Below are positions 18,266 to 30,000 of a stretch of DNA of 64,000 nt, in pieces. Every line of letters starts with the position of its first letter. Position 1 is the first letter of the stretch. Below the pieces are notes generated by a model. That model was not told the DNA's origin. It made no database searches and saw only the letters and a program-made list of their open reading frames with translations. Location of the stretch: assembly GCA_001600635.1 (NCBI GenBank), contig BCKL01000001.1, positions 337,550 through 401,549 on the forward strand. Direction: 5' to 3'. The position numbers and the translations under genes are program-made. This stretch comes from Leucosporidium creatinivorum. Its lineage: Eukaryota > Basidiomycota > Microbotryomycetes > Leucosporidiales > Leucosporidiaceae.

Positions 18266-18449
18266 ACTGGTGCAGCAGCAATCGTATCTCGCAATACAGG
18301 TGTTCCGTATGTCTTCTCGCGTGTTGAAGCGAACAGAGCGTGGCGAGCCAGCTGAGATTCTCTCGCCGAATCTGGACGTCAAGCGAAATCGAATGTCAAA
18401 AGAGCGAAGCAAGTACAGACAAACAAGGGCACAGCACTACAGCGAAAGC

Positions 18450-19693
18450 TCATTCCTCTTCCTCGTCCTCTTCTTCCTCCCTGTACTCCTCATCGCTCTC
18501 CATATCCTGCCTGCTGACCATGCGAACGCCAGGAGGGGGACCGCCGACGACCGCTCCCGTTCCCAGCACCCTTCCTCCACTCCCCGCAGCCAGCAAAGAC
18601 GCTCCGTAACTCGGAGGAAGCTCACCATGCGCCCCATCGACGTCCATGGTGGCAGCCGATGCGTCTTGCGTGGTGAAGAGAGGGTGATCTGCATCGGCCG
18701 AGTGAGGGTCGACTGGGGGAGGAGCAGCAGCAACAGCGGCGGCGGCGGCTGCACGAGAGTCCCTCACGATCTGGGATACTGTACTTCAGTATGTCTAGCG
18801 ATAGCGAGAAGAGCGTTGGACAGCTCACCTTCTCTCGCTCGTCCTTCTCCTTCCTCAAGCGCCTGTCCTCCTCGAACTGAAGCATCGCCCTACCCGAGCG
18901 CGCCTTCTCGGCATCCTTCTCGCTCTCCCTGTACCTCTTCTCGCGATCCTCGGCTTCACGAGCGCGCTGGACGACTTGCTTGAGCACGTAATTGCCGGTG
19001 CGGAGTAGGTGAAGCTGCTTCGAAGACGGCGCCGAGGAGAAGTTGAGGTCTGCGAAGGTGGCGCTATCAGCTCGGTCCCTTCGCAGCCGAATTGAAGAAC
19101 TTACAGGCGACGTATTCGATGACTGTACGGTGCCATCCACAGGCAATGAGGTAGTCAAACGCGCCGGGCACCTCCACGACGTTCTTGACGACTTGAGAGT
19201 TGGCCAGCCTCAATTGCCTGTACTTGGGAGCAGCAGCTGGGTTCGGAGGATCGAGAACGTTGCTGTTGCAGATGAGAAGCGCGTGGGAAGAGGGTCAGCT
19301 CAGCTCCAACTACGCCCCTCGCGAATGACGCACCCAGTGACCTGCAGCAGCATCTCGAGGGTCTTGACGGCTTGAGGCTTGGAGCACTTGGGAAGTAACT
19401 GCAGTGGTGGAGCGAGTCAGCTTGTCGCTCCGCCTCGTCGAGGCTCTTGAACGCACCTCGGAATCGAGCAAGCGGTGGAACGGCAGCTTCTCCTTGGCCG
19501 ACGGATCGAAGGTAGCAGGGTCAAAGTCCTTCTTGTGCGAGTCATTGGAAGCAGAGTGGAGGAGAGGAGGAGGAGCGGCCGCCCTCTTCTCTGCGGCCAG
19601 GCGAGCGGCCTGAACTGGAGTGAGCGCGGGCTGCTGAGGAGCGGGTTGCTGAGGTGCAGGAAGTGCTCCCGGTACTGCTGGTGGTGGCTCCAT
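18450..19693 (-). CDS. PUB-domain protein (UBXN6/PNGase-type p97 adaptor candidate)
   Basis: The minus-strand gene begins MEPPPAVPGALPAPQQPAPQ, a Pro/Gln-rich leader with an APQQP repeat. An exon with FDPATFDPSAKEKLPFHRLL follows, then a segment typical of PUB domains: PKYRQLRLANSQVVKNVVEV followed by GAFDYLIACGW and VIEYVA. PUB domains bind the C-terminus of the AAA ATPase p97/Cdc48. Next comes a charged, probably coiled-coil stretch (REAEDREKRYRESEKDAEKA), then an acidic tail of Glu and Asp ending at 18450. At least four introns carry the window's usual splice signals. The gene converges with STT4; only 184 bp separate the two stop codons. A role as Cdc48 adaptor is inferred from the domain; no UBX domain was seen. 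Confidence 0.7.
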
Positions 19694-20205
19694 CCTTTGA
19701 CGAGCGCGGCTGAGAGGTGAAACGAGAAGCGAAGCGAAGTGTAGGAGCAAGAGAGATGCTCGAGCAGAAGTGGAGCTTCGGTTGGAGAGCGGCGTTCTGT
19801 AGTGACGGGAGTGGCAGAGTCGCGGACAGCTTTGTACTGAGTGCTATCCGCTTCATCTGCGCTAACATTAACCTTTCTCTGCTCTGCGTCGATTCTCGGC
19901 GCTCTCGGTCTCAAATCACCGGCGCTCGGAGCTGCTCTGCTCTGAGGTCTAGGACGGGACTGCATTGGGTGACTAGCACGCTATAGGGGTGAATATATAT
20001 CGACACGACTGAACGCCGATTTTCTATGCGGGGAGTACGGCTACACGAGGACTGCTGGGCGAGAAAGGGTCAGCGCCGAGCTCGGAGAAAGGTCGGAATG
20101 GGACAGACTCACCAAAGTTGACACAGAATCGACAATAAGGCTACAGGTAAAGCTACACATGGTTGCTACAACAGCTTGGAGACTGACAAGAATGCTACAG
20201 CTCCC
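19694..20205. other. Intergenic region upstream of the PUB gene
   Basis: About 510 bp between the start of the PUB gene and the end of the next minus-strand gene. A TATATATA-like run at about 19987-19996 is the only promoter-like feature noticed. Short splice-like motifs (GAGAAAGGGTCAGCGCCGAG at about 20061) suggest leader or 3' UTR introns of a neighbour. No coding region is supported. Confidence 0.35.
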
Positions 20206-21638
20206 TCAAATGGGAAAAGTCGAACCCTTCGGCGATTCGGGTTGAGTAGGATGAGAAGGGGAGGAGGTGCCGTAAGAGGTGGACGGCGAGGAGGCGTAGG
20301 TGGAGTGAAGGTTGCCCATGAAAGCGAAGGAGGTAGGAGAGCCTGTAGCCTTGCCCTCGTCCCCATCCTCACCATCGAACTCCACAACCAGATCCTCGCT
20401 CACCCCTCGGAGCGGGCGCTTGAGCAGGAAGGCGACCTTGGGTGGTGATGGAGCGTTCTGGGCGAAGGTAAATCTGTCGAGAGAGTGGGCTCGGGACATG
20501 GAAGGGCGTGGGCTGCCGAAGGAGGTCTTGAAGTGGGAGCGAGGGGAGGTGTAGTCCGAGGGGTAGGGGGTTGGAGGGGGAGCGCCGGCCTCGAGGTCGA
20601 ATGAGGAGCTAGAAGTGGTGGATGAAGTGATAGAGTAGACGATGATGGCATTGAGGAGGACTGCGGGTGAGGAGAGCTTGTCAGCCAGGCGCTCGGTGCA
20701 GCTTCGGCGATGAGATCTCGGCTCTCTGGCACTCGACCCGGGCTCAACAGAAACTACAACCGAGACTCACCATCGCCACCGCAAGTTCCGAGCCACACAA
20801 AGGCACGCTCCCAACCTCCCTTCCATAGCAGTACGCCGAGCACCACCGCTTCGGAGCACAAGGTCGCCGCGCTGGCGAGGCAGCTCTTCCTCGCAATCGT
20901 CCTCGCGCGTGTAAACTGAGCTTTGGAGAGGGGGATGAGGAAGAGGACGAGAAGGGCGAAGGAGAAGGCGCAGGAGGTGGCCAGGAGGAGAGGGGCGCCG
21001 ACGGTATTGTCAACGCCGAGGTGGCAGGAGAAGCGCGACCGAGAGCCAATGCTGGAGTAAGGTCGGAGCTCGTGATGCCGGGTGGCGATGATGTAGCCGA
21101 AGATGGTGCAGAGGGCGAGGAAGGGAAGGGCGGCGAGGCGGTAGGTGGCGGACTTGCGCCGAGGGACGAGTCGGAGATGCCAGACGACGTAGACTGTTGA
21201 TGGGAGCCATTTAGTGTGTTGCACCTAGAACGAGCTCAACGAGCAGATACTCACCTCGCTCCAGTAGGAAGGCAAAGACGAGCAGCTTGGCGAGAAGATA
21301 CGAGACGAGGCCAGTGATGCCGGCGGCCGAGCAAGTGGCCTCACTCATGCCTGCTCCCAAGGCGAAGAGTATCAGGGAGGAGAGTCCAATATGGATGAGC
21401 GCTGTACGAGAAATATGCGGAAGATAGTCTTCAGCTCAAGCTTCCATCACGGTAGATCCCACCTCGAGCAAAGCTCACAAGAAGCAATGACAGCTACGCC
21501 GAGCCGCTGTATCACGGTAGAGGTCCTGATGTGGGTAGCTCGCTTCGCCAGCAGTGCTGACAGAAGGCAACATGCCGCCAGGAAGAGGAAGCCAATGGCG
21601 ACGCGGCGCGAGAGAACTTGCACCGAGTCCGTGTCCAT
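20206..21638 (-). CDS. Uncharacterised multi-pass membrane protein
   Basis: Not recognised as a named family. From the ATG at 21638 the product reads MDTDSVQVLSRRVAIGFLFL and continues with several hydrophobic segments: AIGFLFLAACCLLSALLA, SSLILFALGAGM, GLVSYLLAKLLVFAFLLE, LAALPFLALCTIFGYIIA, APLLLATSCAFSFALLVLFL and a later SAATLCSEAVVLGVLLWKGG. That makes about seven membrane spans. A hydrophilic, Ser/Pro-rich cytoplasmic tail (PRPSMSRAHSLDRFTFAQNA) follows. Introns near 21230-21255, 21395-21480 and 20665-20760 have donors and acceptors in the local style. In-frame ATGs up to 21890 could extend the N-terminus. The seven-span plus tail layout recalls fungal receptor-like membrane proteins, but no diagnostic motif was seen, so no function is given. 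Confidence 0.6.
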
Positions 21639-23669
21639 CGCCGAAGCTCCGAGGTTGAAGGGTTTGGTGGAGCAGAGGGCAGCAAGGCGAACGAGCGACA
21701 GACGAGGGGAGTGGTAGGAAGCAAAGAGCGACCAGAGGCGGGCAGGCGGCAATGTGACGAAACTCGAAAGGCCGGGACTTTGAGGGCGTGCGAAAATCAC
21801 AGAGCGAGACACCGGCGGAGAGGGGAAGAGGGGGAGCAAATGAAGAGGCGAGCCTAACATGTTGCACGTCACGCTTGGCTCCCGCGACACCCAGCTCTAG
21901 GGTGATCTCGCCTGCTCCAGCTCACCATGACCCCCGACGATCCACTCGTGCTGCAGGTCGACTTCCGCATCCGGCAGCGGACCTAAAGCGCCAGCCTCCT
22001 CCTTGAGGCAGTTGGCAAACTACACCCCACGCTGTACCTTCATGTGCTCGCAGCTCCAATTAACCATGTCACCATGTTTTTCGAGGGGTAAACGTCGCTT
22101 ATCCCCTCCTTTTCCCGACTTCTCTGCCGATGAGGTCGCCGCCGAAGGGCTCGGCGACGATGATTTGGTGCTCGAGGCGCTCTCTCGAGATGTACCGAGA
22201 TCTGCGGGAGGTTCTCAATGTACTTCACATGTGATGTTGCCCATCAGGCAGGATCTGTAACAGTGGAAAGGCGGTAGCACTCCCGTCAACGTCTGGACGT
22301 CAGTCAAGTCCGAAGGGGAGAAGTCGAATCGGCAGCTGCTGTAGCGAGCGATCCCAGCATTTCGCATCTCATCGGAAGGTTGGAAGCATTAGCTAGTGGT
22401 TAGCGTGCATTCGACTGAGGCAAAGGTGGCTGTCGACCTTCTCGAACTCGCCTCCTCACCTTCGCTCCTTCTTCCCGTCACATCTAGGCGAGGCGGAAGG
22501 AGAATCACACGAGACCTTGCACTACTTGCGCTGGACTTGCTAATCCCTAACACCTAAGCTGCTCGATAGATGAAGGGAAGGCTCCCGATAACTTCGACGG
22601 TCATCGAGAAGGGAGAGCTCGGCGCTCGCTTGCAAGTTTCGCCGAAGCAGCAGGCCGGCACTTCACTTTGCGACGGACGAAGCCCGACTCTTGGGTCGAA
22701 CCATGAAGAATTGGGGTCGTCGAGCAGCTGTGAAGTCCAGGATGACGGGAGAATCGCTTGGTCGGCGCGAGTTCCGCCGAGCTTGGCGAAAGGGGGAGGG
22801 TGTTGCCAACGCCGAGCAGATCCCCGACGGGTGAGGTCCAGGTCTGGCAGGGCCGCTGGAGACCCACGAGGTACGAGAATGTCAGATAAAGCCTTCATAG
22901 CAATTGGGAGAAGCGCTCCCTGTGTCTCCGAGTCAAGCCTGGTCTAGGCGTCAGTCGCGCTGCTCGGCGCGCCTCCAGCTGTCAATGACGGAAGCCAGAG
23001 AGACTCAGTCGGAACGGCCAGACCTTCTTGCGACCTGCAGCAATCTGACAAACTTGGTATTGTATTTTCCGTTTTGTGAGCACGCGGCCTTGGGCTGAGC
23101 CGAGAAGGCAGCGCCGAGCAGCGACTGCACCGAGTGCTCCTCCGAGGGCATTTCAGTTAACGATTGAGCGTACGAAATGTGCACCTCTCTTCTCAGCACA
23201 TTATTCTGGCCGCTGCGCTACCGCAAGTCTTGTGTCATCCGCACGAGCGTCACGAAGCAGGCGAGTCGCATCGACATCGTCGTCGCCGAGGCAGCTCCGA
23301 AGCTCTTCTCACGTAGATTTAGAGCATCACATCGCACGCCGATAGGTCTCTCGGGCTCTCCTGAACTCGCCGCTAAGCTTTTGTACCCTTCCGGAAAGCT
23401 CACCCGAAGCAGTTGCGCCGAGTGGTCGCCGAGCCAGCTCTGGGATCACTTGTGATGGCCCCGGCGCGGGAGGCGCCTTGAGTCATCCTGTTCATCTCCT
23501 CAGCTCCCTCGCCACCTCTCTACCCACAGCCATTTCCTCTCGCTCGCCTCAGCACCGAACTCCGAGATCGCACAGAGTTGAATCGTTACCGCATTCGACA
23601 GCCTCTACATAGTCCATCCTCATCTCATTCGGTATTCTTCTTTCCTTCTTGGTCGTTCCGTCGATCTCA
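21639..23669. other. Gene-poor 2-kb interval
   Basis: No recognisable gene. Short open frames exist on both strands but lack family motifs and intron signals. 21639-21890 may be the N-terminal extension or leader of the membrane-protein gene. 23460-23669 is the 3' flank of the H-protein gene. The stretch at 22390-22450 faintly resembles a tRNA A-box, but no acceptor stem could be paired. Confidence 0.35.
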
Positions 23670-24397
23670 TTACTGGTCGGCACCCTCGCAGAACGCCTTG
23701 TAAGCCTCGGCCGAGAGGAGCTGATCAAACTCGCCAGGGTTGGAAAGCTTGATCTTGGCGAGCCAGCCTGTTTGACCACATCACACCCACACATCAGCTC
23801 TACATGCGAAGGAGAGAGAGAGAGAGGAAGACTCACCCTCGTTCTCGGGATCCGAGTTGAGGACCTCGGGCGTCGACTCCAACTCGCTGTTGATCTCCTC
23901 CACCCTTCCGGCAACGGGGGCATAGATCTCGGAAACGGCCTTAACACTCTCAATCGTTCCGATGGCATCTGCTCGTCCAGTCCACACCGTTAGCTCTCCA
24001 CTCCCTCCCCACACGCATCCCTTGCCTTTAGAAGAGGCGACCCAAACTCACCACCAGCCGCAATCTCGGTCCCGACCCCCGGCAGCTCAATGAAGACTAC
24101 ATCCCCCAACTGCCTCTGGGCGTAGTCGGTGATGCCGATGGCTCCGACGCCCGTGTCAGAGTCGAAGGAGAGCCATTCGTGGTCTTGGGAGAATCGCTTG
24201 GCTGCGTAGCAGGAGCAGAGGGTCAGCAATCCGGAGACAAAGCTGAGGGGAGCGCTGGATCGGCGTGTAGTGCATCAAGGGAGTAACGCACTGACGATAG
24301 TACGAGCAAAGGAGGGGGCGACGAAGCGGGGAGCCTGGGTAGCCTGGCGGGTGAAGGAGCGGGCGAGAGGGGCGGCGGCGGAGCGGAGGGCGAACAT
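23670..24397 (-). CDS. GCV3: Glycine cleavage system H protein, mitochondrial
   Basis: Lipoyl carrier that shuttles the aminomethyl group between the P, T and L proteins of the glycine decarboxylase complex. The N-terminus [20 protein letters not shown] is a typical mitochondrial presequence. After an intron come [20 protein letters not shown] and [20 protein letters not shown], the H-protein core. The lipoyl-lysine is the K in [18 protein letters not shown]. The protein ends [20 protein letters not shown] followed by DQ and the stop at 23670-23672. Four or so introns of local style interrupt it (for example 23768-23835 and 23968-24052). Length, presequence and modification site are all as expected. 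Confidence 0.95.
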
Positions 24398-25332
24398 TGT
24401 AGGTGAGTTGATACGAGGTGAGGTGCGAAAACGAGCAAGATGTGGTAGGAAGGAGACCCAGCGCCCCCGACGGCGGGCTCGTGTTTAGCCCCTCCTCCTT
24501 CCGTTCCAGCTCGTTAACTGGCGCTCTGGCAGCTTTCCCGCTCTTTCCAAGCACCGACCAGCTCTATGAAGCTACAGCCCCGTCCCATCCCTTCCCCCTC
24601 CCTCAAACCTCACTCCATCCCCTACTAGAGCAGCTCCGACCCACACCGCACCTGCTCATGCCTCTAAAGGCAGTTCTCCTACAGCGCGAAAACTTTGCAG
24701 GTCGGGCGGGTGTCATGCGGAGGGAGAATGAGCGAGTCGGTAAAGGCAACAGCGGAGAGAGTTGGCGCACGCGGTATGAGAACGAGTACTGGAGGCTCCG
24801 CCGAGTAGGGGTGGGGTGCGCCGAGGGGTGGTTTGGAGGGGTGTAGGGGAGCGATAAGGTACAGAGGATGTCGGTTTCGATACTTCGAGGTACCTTCTTT
24901 GCCCGTACCGATTCTCTGCAAGCCGCTCAGCAAACTGCAATGTGCATCTCAGCTCGGCGTACGCCCTCGCCGAGCGCAATCAAAGCCGACTGCACACTCG
25001 AGGGGGCCTGTGTCCGCTCGCGCTGCTGGGAGGAGAAGAGAACGGAGAGCAGGTGAGGGACTCGGCCAGATCTCCAACGAGGAGCATCGCCTGTAGGAGC
25101 AGCATCTTTCCTCTCCCTCTCGCCTCGCCCCTCCCTCACCCACGAAGCCCGAGCTCAAAGCGTACAAAAGCATGTGTAAAAGTCCACTCGACGTCCCCTA
25201 CAGAGAACGTAACACCACTCCCTCCTCATTCTCGTATTAGGTTCTGCCTCCCACGGCGCCTCTCATCTCAGCTTGTCGTCGAAGTCGTTAGGGGGATAGG
25301 ATAGTCGGGGTAGTAGGTAGTGTCGAGTCGGG
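24398..25332. other. Intergenic region upstream of the H-protein gene
   Basis: About 930 bp between two minus-strand genes, serving as H-protein promoter and as 3' flank of the CYSTM gene. Open frames on both strands are without recognisable domains or splice signals. Nothing else stands out. Confidence 0.35.
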
Positions 25333-26409
25333 TTACATGAGCATGTCGCAGCACATCTGTTTCGGATAGGGGAGCGAGAGGCGAGTCAGCGAGAGTTGGG
25401 TTCGGCGCGCGGAGCGCGGAGGGGAGAAGGATGGGAGAGGAGTGCATACCTCCTCGGCGCAGCAGCTGTACGATAGTATTGCGAGTGATCGAAGGGAATG
25501 GTGAGAAGAGGAGAGAAGAGAAGCAGGGTCAGTCTCCATGCTCGCCTCGCTCAACTCGACTCAGCTCGGCGGGGAGCGCCGAAGCCGCTCTTTCCTCCCA
25601 CTCAACAGTCCAGAGAGCTCGAAGGACCGCGGTACTCACCACAAGCATGCTCCAGCCTGTGTGAGAAACGCGAGAGCGGTCAGTAACGTCTTCTAACTTG
25701 CACGAGTCGCCCGCCTCAGCGCCGAGCCGGGCTTCACTTCCTCGCCTCATAGACGAGGTGCAGCCTCCCGACACGCCGACAGGGCTCCGACTGGCACGCC
25801 CTCCTCGTTCTGAAACGTAGAGCGAAGCGAACGACAACTCACCAAGCAAGCACAACATCCCGTCGCCGCTCCTCCTCCGCCGCTCGCTTTCTTATTCGGG
25901 GCCACATAGACCTGCTGAGGTTGCATCTGAGGCTGCTGACCGTACGGCTGTTGTTGATATCCACCTCCGTAGGCCTGCTGAGGTTGCTGAGGTTGTTGGT
26001 AGTATTGCTGATGGAAAAGAAGGGAGGGTTAGCGCTCGGGACCGGCTGTGTGGACGAGGAGGCAGGGCGAGGGTGGTGCGGTGCATGGTAAAAGGCCGTA
26101 GGTGTGTGATCAAAGTGGTGCAAAGCGGTGGGACTCACGCCTTGAGGGGGACCTTGCTGATATCCTCCTCCTCCGAAGCCCTGCTGCTGCTGCCCGTACT
26201 GCTGAGGGTAGCCGCCGCCCTGCTGCTGATACTGCTGCTGCTGCTGTTGAGGAAATCCACCACCCTGTTGCGATCCGCCTCCGTAGTAATCCTTTCAGCG
26301 ACGAGAGACGAACGAACGGAGTGGAGGGAGCGCAGCAAGCGTAGGAAGGCGAGTTAGCTCGTGTAGCTGAGTAGAAAATGGTAGCAGAAGAGCTCACCTT
26401 TGCTGCCAT
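25333..26409 (-). CDS. CYSTM (cysteine-rich transmembrane module) protein with Gln/Gly-rich N-terminus
   Basis: Small tail-anchored stress-associated membrane protein type. The first coding exon is only 12 bases (M-A-A-K). Exon 2 encodes DYYGGGSQQGGG and a Gln/Gly/Tyr-rich, prion-like tract. Exon 3 continues with QQYYQQPQQPQQAYGGGYQQ and ends ATGCCACL. The cysteine-rich membrane module is then finished by three tiny exons: 25656-25640 (17 bases), 25465-25450 (16 bases) and 25356-25333 (24 bases including TAA). Together they read AGACLCCCAEEMCCDMLM. The phases fit exactly: a codon split TG|C joins the first two. CYSTM proteins carry such a C-terminal Cys cluster after a low-complexity head. 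Function is inferred from the family only. Confidence 0.8.
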
Positions 26410-27046
26410 CCTGTTTCGGTGTGCTGTGTTTCGTTCAGGCGAGCAGAAGAGAGAGAAGGACGAGGAGGAAGGGCAGCGAGAGAGGGACGGGATTAGCTCA
26501 GGCGCGAGGCAGGGAGGGAGGGTGAGGCGCTGCTGAACCTGATGTGCTGTAGCCGATGTACAGCAGCGCAGGATGATGCTCAAAGCGATATTGAGCCCGT
26601 TAGGCTTTTGCGCCGAGGTGCACAGCTTCGGCGATGAGAAGCGGTGGAGGGGGTGTTTGGCGCGGGCGCTCGGCTCGTTTGTTTGTTGGTGGAGGTGAGA
26701 AGGAGGGGAGGCTGTAGAGGTGCAGCAGGGTACTCACTGGTTTGACTGGGAAGTAAAGAGGTACAAGCAGAAGCGAGAACTGAGCAGCGACAGGCGAGAA
26801 GGTAAGAACAGAAGCGAGTCGCTCACATCTCTCTCCCTTTGACCGTTTCCGAGCTCGTATCGCCTGGATCGTCCCTCTGTCGCCTCTACAGCTACAGCAA
26901 CACGGTACAGAGAGCGCTCTCAAGGGTGAGCTCATTCTACTCTGTAGCCTTGCAGCTCCCTCAGCTGACTCTCCCACAAACAGCCATCTCCCTCCTCTCC
27001 CTTCTCGCCCTCTGCGGCTCATCGTCTCTCGTCTCTGCTCTACTGC
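26410..27046. promoter_or_regulatory. Divergent promoter region, CYSTM and DExH helicase genes
   Basis: 637 bp between two divergently transcribed genes. A splice-like acceptor (CTGACTCTCCCACAAACAG at about 26965-26983) just before the helicase ATG suggests a leader intron for that gene. Minus-strand splice-like signals near 26580-26620 suggest leader introns for the CYSTM gene as well. No coding region is supported. Confidence 0.4.
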
Positions 27047-30000
27047 ATGAAGCGGACCTATTACGACGATTTCCTAGATTCGAATAATTACCCTCAACAC
27101 AAGACATATCAACCTACACAACCTCCTCCCTCTCAGCCAACCGAACACTTTCGCCAACCTCTCCCTCCTCAACACCACCACTCGTCAATGGCCCCCTCGT
27201 ACAACCGCTCCCGCGGCGGTTCAGCACGCAACGCCAACTCGAACCACCAAGCCAAACGGGCGCGTCCCTCAGCACCCGCTCCCATCGTCTCCCCTCCCCT
27301 GCATGACCATCAATACGTCCTCTCCACTTGGAAATCCATGGGCGGCAGAGGCAACCCCAACAACAAGCATTTGGAGAACCCCAAGGGAGTTCTCGCTAAT
27401 TATATTACCGCCTTGGGCGAGCAGGCGAGGTATCAGGGTGGCAGGGCTAGTGTCAATGGCGTAGAGGGCTTTAGGTGAGTTTCTACAGCGTTTGGGAGGG
27501 CTTGGAGGGAGGGGGAGGTGTCAGAGCCACATCGAGATGGCAGATGAAGGCTGTGAACTACAGCTCCTGCTCTAGTACACGCCCCATCTTGGCCATCGCC
27601 GACTCGCAACGACGTTGAGCGCGTCTTTTCAACAACTCTTGATCCCTCTCGACGAGCAGTCGTGGGCGGTGGGAGTTGTCGTGGACGTCACGATCGATGC
27701 TTCGACATGATGTACCTGCTCGGTGGAGCTCTGCACGAATCTGGGCACCGCCGAGCCGAGGGCTGAAACGACCGAGCAGCTCGACGAGCATCGACGTAGC
27801 TTTCTGGCTACTTCGCTGCTGCTGTATGAGCTCGAGCGTATCACCGACTACTCGTGAGTACAGGGGCTAACCTCCCCTCGCTCACAAACCAACAGGGTCA
27901 CCATCGTCGCGGACCCCTCCCCTCCCCCTCCTCAACAAGCCTACGGCGCCCCCTCCCTCCCTCAAATGACCCTCCCCATCATCGGCACCGGCGACGGTCC
28001 CACCGTCAAAGATGCCGAGAAGCTCGCCGCCCTGCACGGCTGTCTTCAACTCGCCGCTCGCGGCCTCTTCACCGAGTCCAACTTGCCGATTCGGACTAAG
28101 GGGATGGTCACGCCTTTGCATGAGGCTAGTGCGATGACCCAGAAGGGTGGAGGAGGAGGAGGAGGAGCGCAGCAGTACGCGCAGTATGCGCCGACCGCTC
28201 AAGGAGCGTCAGCGCCGAACGATGGCAAGACGGTCGGGTTGAGTGGAGGGCAGAGGATTGGGTTGGAGGAGGCGAGGGGGTTTATGGATTTCTACTGTGC
28301 GTTTCCTTTTCATCTCTCTCTCTCACACACACTCCAGAACCGAGCTGACCTCTCCATCGGCGTGCAAACAGGCCAACGCTTCAACTTTGGCCGCCCCGAC
28401 CTCCAATACCAAACGGTCCAACCCCAAGGCGGTCGCTACGGTCGCCAACAGCAAAACGGCGGCGGCTCCTGGCGCGCCACCCTCCTCGTCAACGGCCGTC
28501 GGATCGGCATGGGCGAAGCGCGCAACAAGAAAGAAGCGATGAACCGCGCCTACCTCGACACGGCCCAGTACCTCGAATCGTGCGATGCGGACCTGTGGGG
28601 CATTTGGAGCGAGAAGAAGAAGAGCAACTTGATTCTCAAGGGAGGGATGCCGGCGCATGTGGTGTTTGATATTGACCCGAGGACGGATGAGGAGTTGAGG
28701 GAGACGGTCTGGGAGTCGAGGGATAGCGCGCTGTACAAGAGGGCCAAGGCGATGCTCGCGCGGGAGCAGGAGAAGGCGGAACAAGAACGAGATCGCCTAC
28801 GCCACAGGATGGACACCTCGGACGATCCCGCCGCCGCTGCTTCCGCCGCCGCCGCCGCAGGCCAGGCCGCCCGCCGAGCCGACCTCCGAGCGCCCCTCAT
28901 CGCCCGCAAGAGCGAGGACCTCCTCGCCCGGCTCCAGAACTACCAAACCGACCCTCGCGTCGAGAAGCTGCGGACCCAACGCGCCTCCCTCCCCGTCGCC
29001 TCGCACGCCTCCTCTGTCCTTGCAAAGATCGCCACCTCCTCCGTCGTCGTCGTCCTAGCTGCCACAGGATCAGGAAAGACGACCCAAGTTCCTCAACTCA
29101 TCCTCGACGACTGGATCATGCGTGGAGAAGGAGGCAAGTGCAACATTGTCTGCACCCAGCCGCGCCGAATCGCTGCTATCTCGGTCGCTGAACGAGTGGC
29201 CAAGGAGCGTGGAGAGGCGATTGGGGATAGCGTGGGATATCAGGTCAGGTTTGAAAGCAAGCCGCCGAAGCAGGATGGGTCGATCCTCTTCTGTACGACA
29301 GGGCTGTTCTTGAGGAGGCTGCAGAGCGATTTGAACAACGAGGGAAGGGAGGGCTTCCTCGATGGAGTTACCCACGTCGCGGTCGATGAGGTCCACGAGC
29401 GGGACGTCGATACCGATTTGTTGCTGTTTGTCCTCCGCATGCTGCTGCACCAGAGGAGGCGCCAGGGCAAGGCCGAGATTCGAGTGATCCTCATGTGAGT
29501 TTTTCGAGGCTTCCGCTCGAGTTGAGGAGCAAAGCTGACGAGATGGAGCAACTACTACAGGTCCGCGACGATCGACCCCATCCTCTTCACTACCTACTTT
29601 GCCGACCCCGACACCAAGCGACTCGCTCCCGTCGTCGAAGTGCCCGGTTCGTTCTCCTCTCTCACTTCGTTCTCGGCATAAAGCTCGCACTGACCTCTGC
29701 CTTTATACACCGAACAGGACGCTCCTTCCCCGTCGACAAGCACTGGCTCGACGAGACGGTCGACGAGCTCAAGTCCCTCCGCCTCCCTCCCAACCAAGGC
29801 GGCTGGGTCTGGTCCGAAAAGTCGGTCGTTGCCTACCTTCAACGCGAGCTGGTCCAACGCATCGACATGGATCCCCGTACGGGACGCCCCATCGGCGACA
29901 TCGACGACCTCGACATGCCCTACCCTCTCATCGCCCTCATCATCGCCTCGGTCATCAAGAAGTCGGACGAGGGTCACGTCCTCGTCTTCCTCCCCGGATG

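Noticed and set aside
20206-21638. Calling the seven-span protein a G-protein-coupled receptor
   Set aside because: The hydrophobic spans suggest it, but no receptor-family motif is visible and exon edges are inferred.
22378-22470. tRNA-like A-box (TAGCTAGTGGTTAGC)
   Set aside because: No acceptor stem pairs and no convincing B-box GGTTCGAATCC is present at the right distance.
28323-29690. Several antisense frames across the helicase gene
   Set aside because: They mirror conserved helicase motifs on the other strand and have no splice signals or domains of their own.
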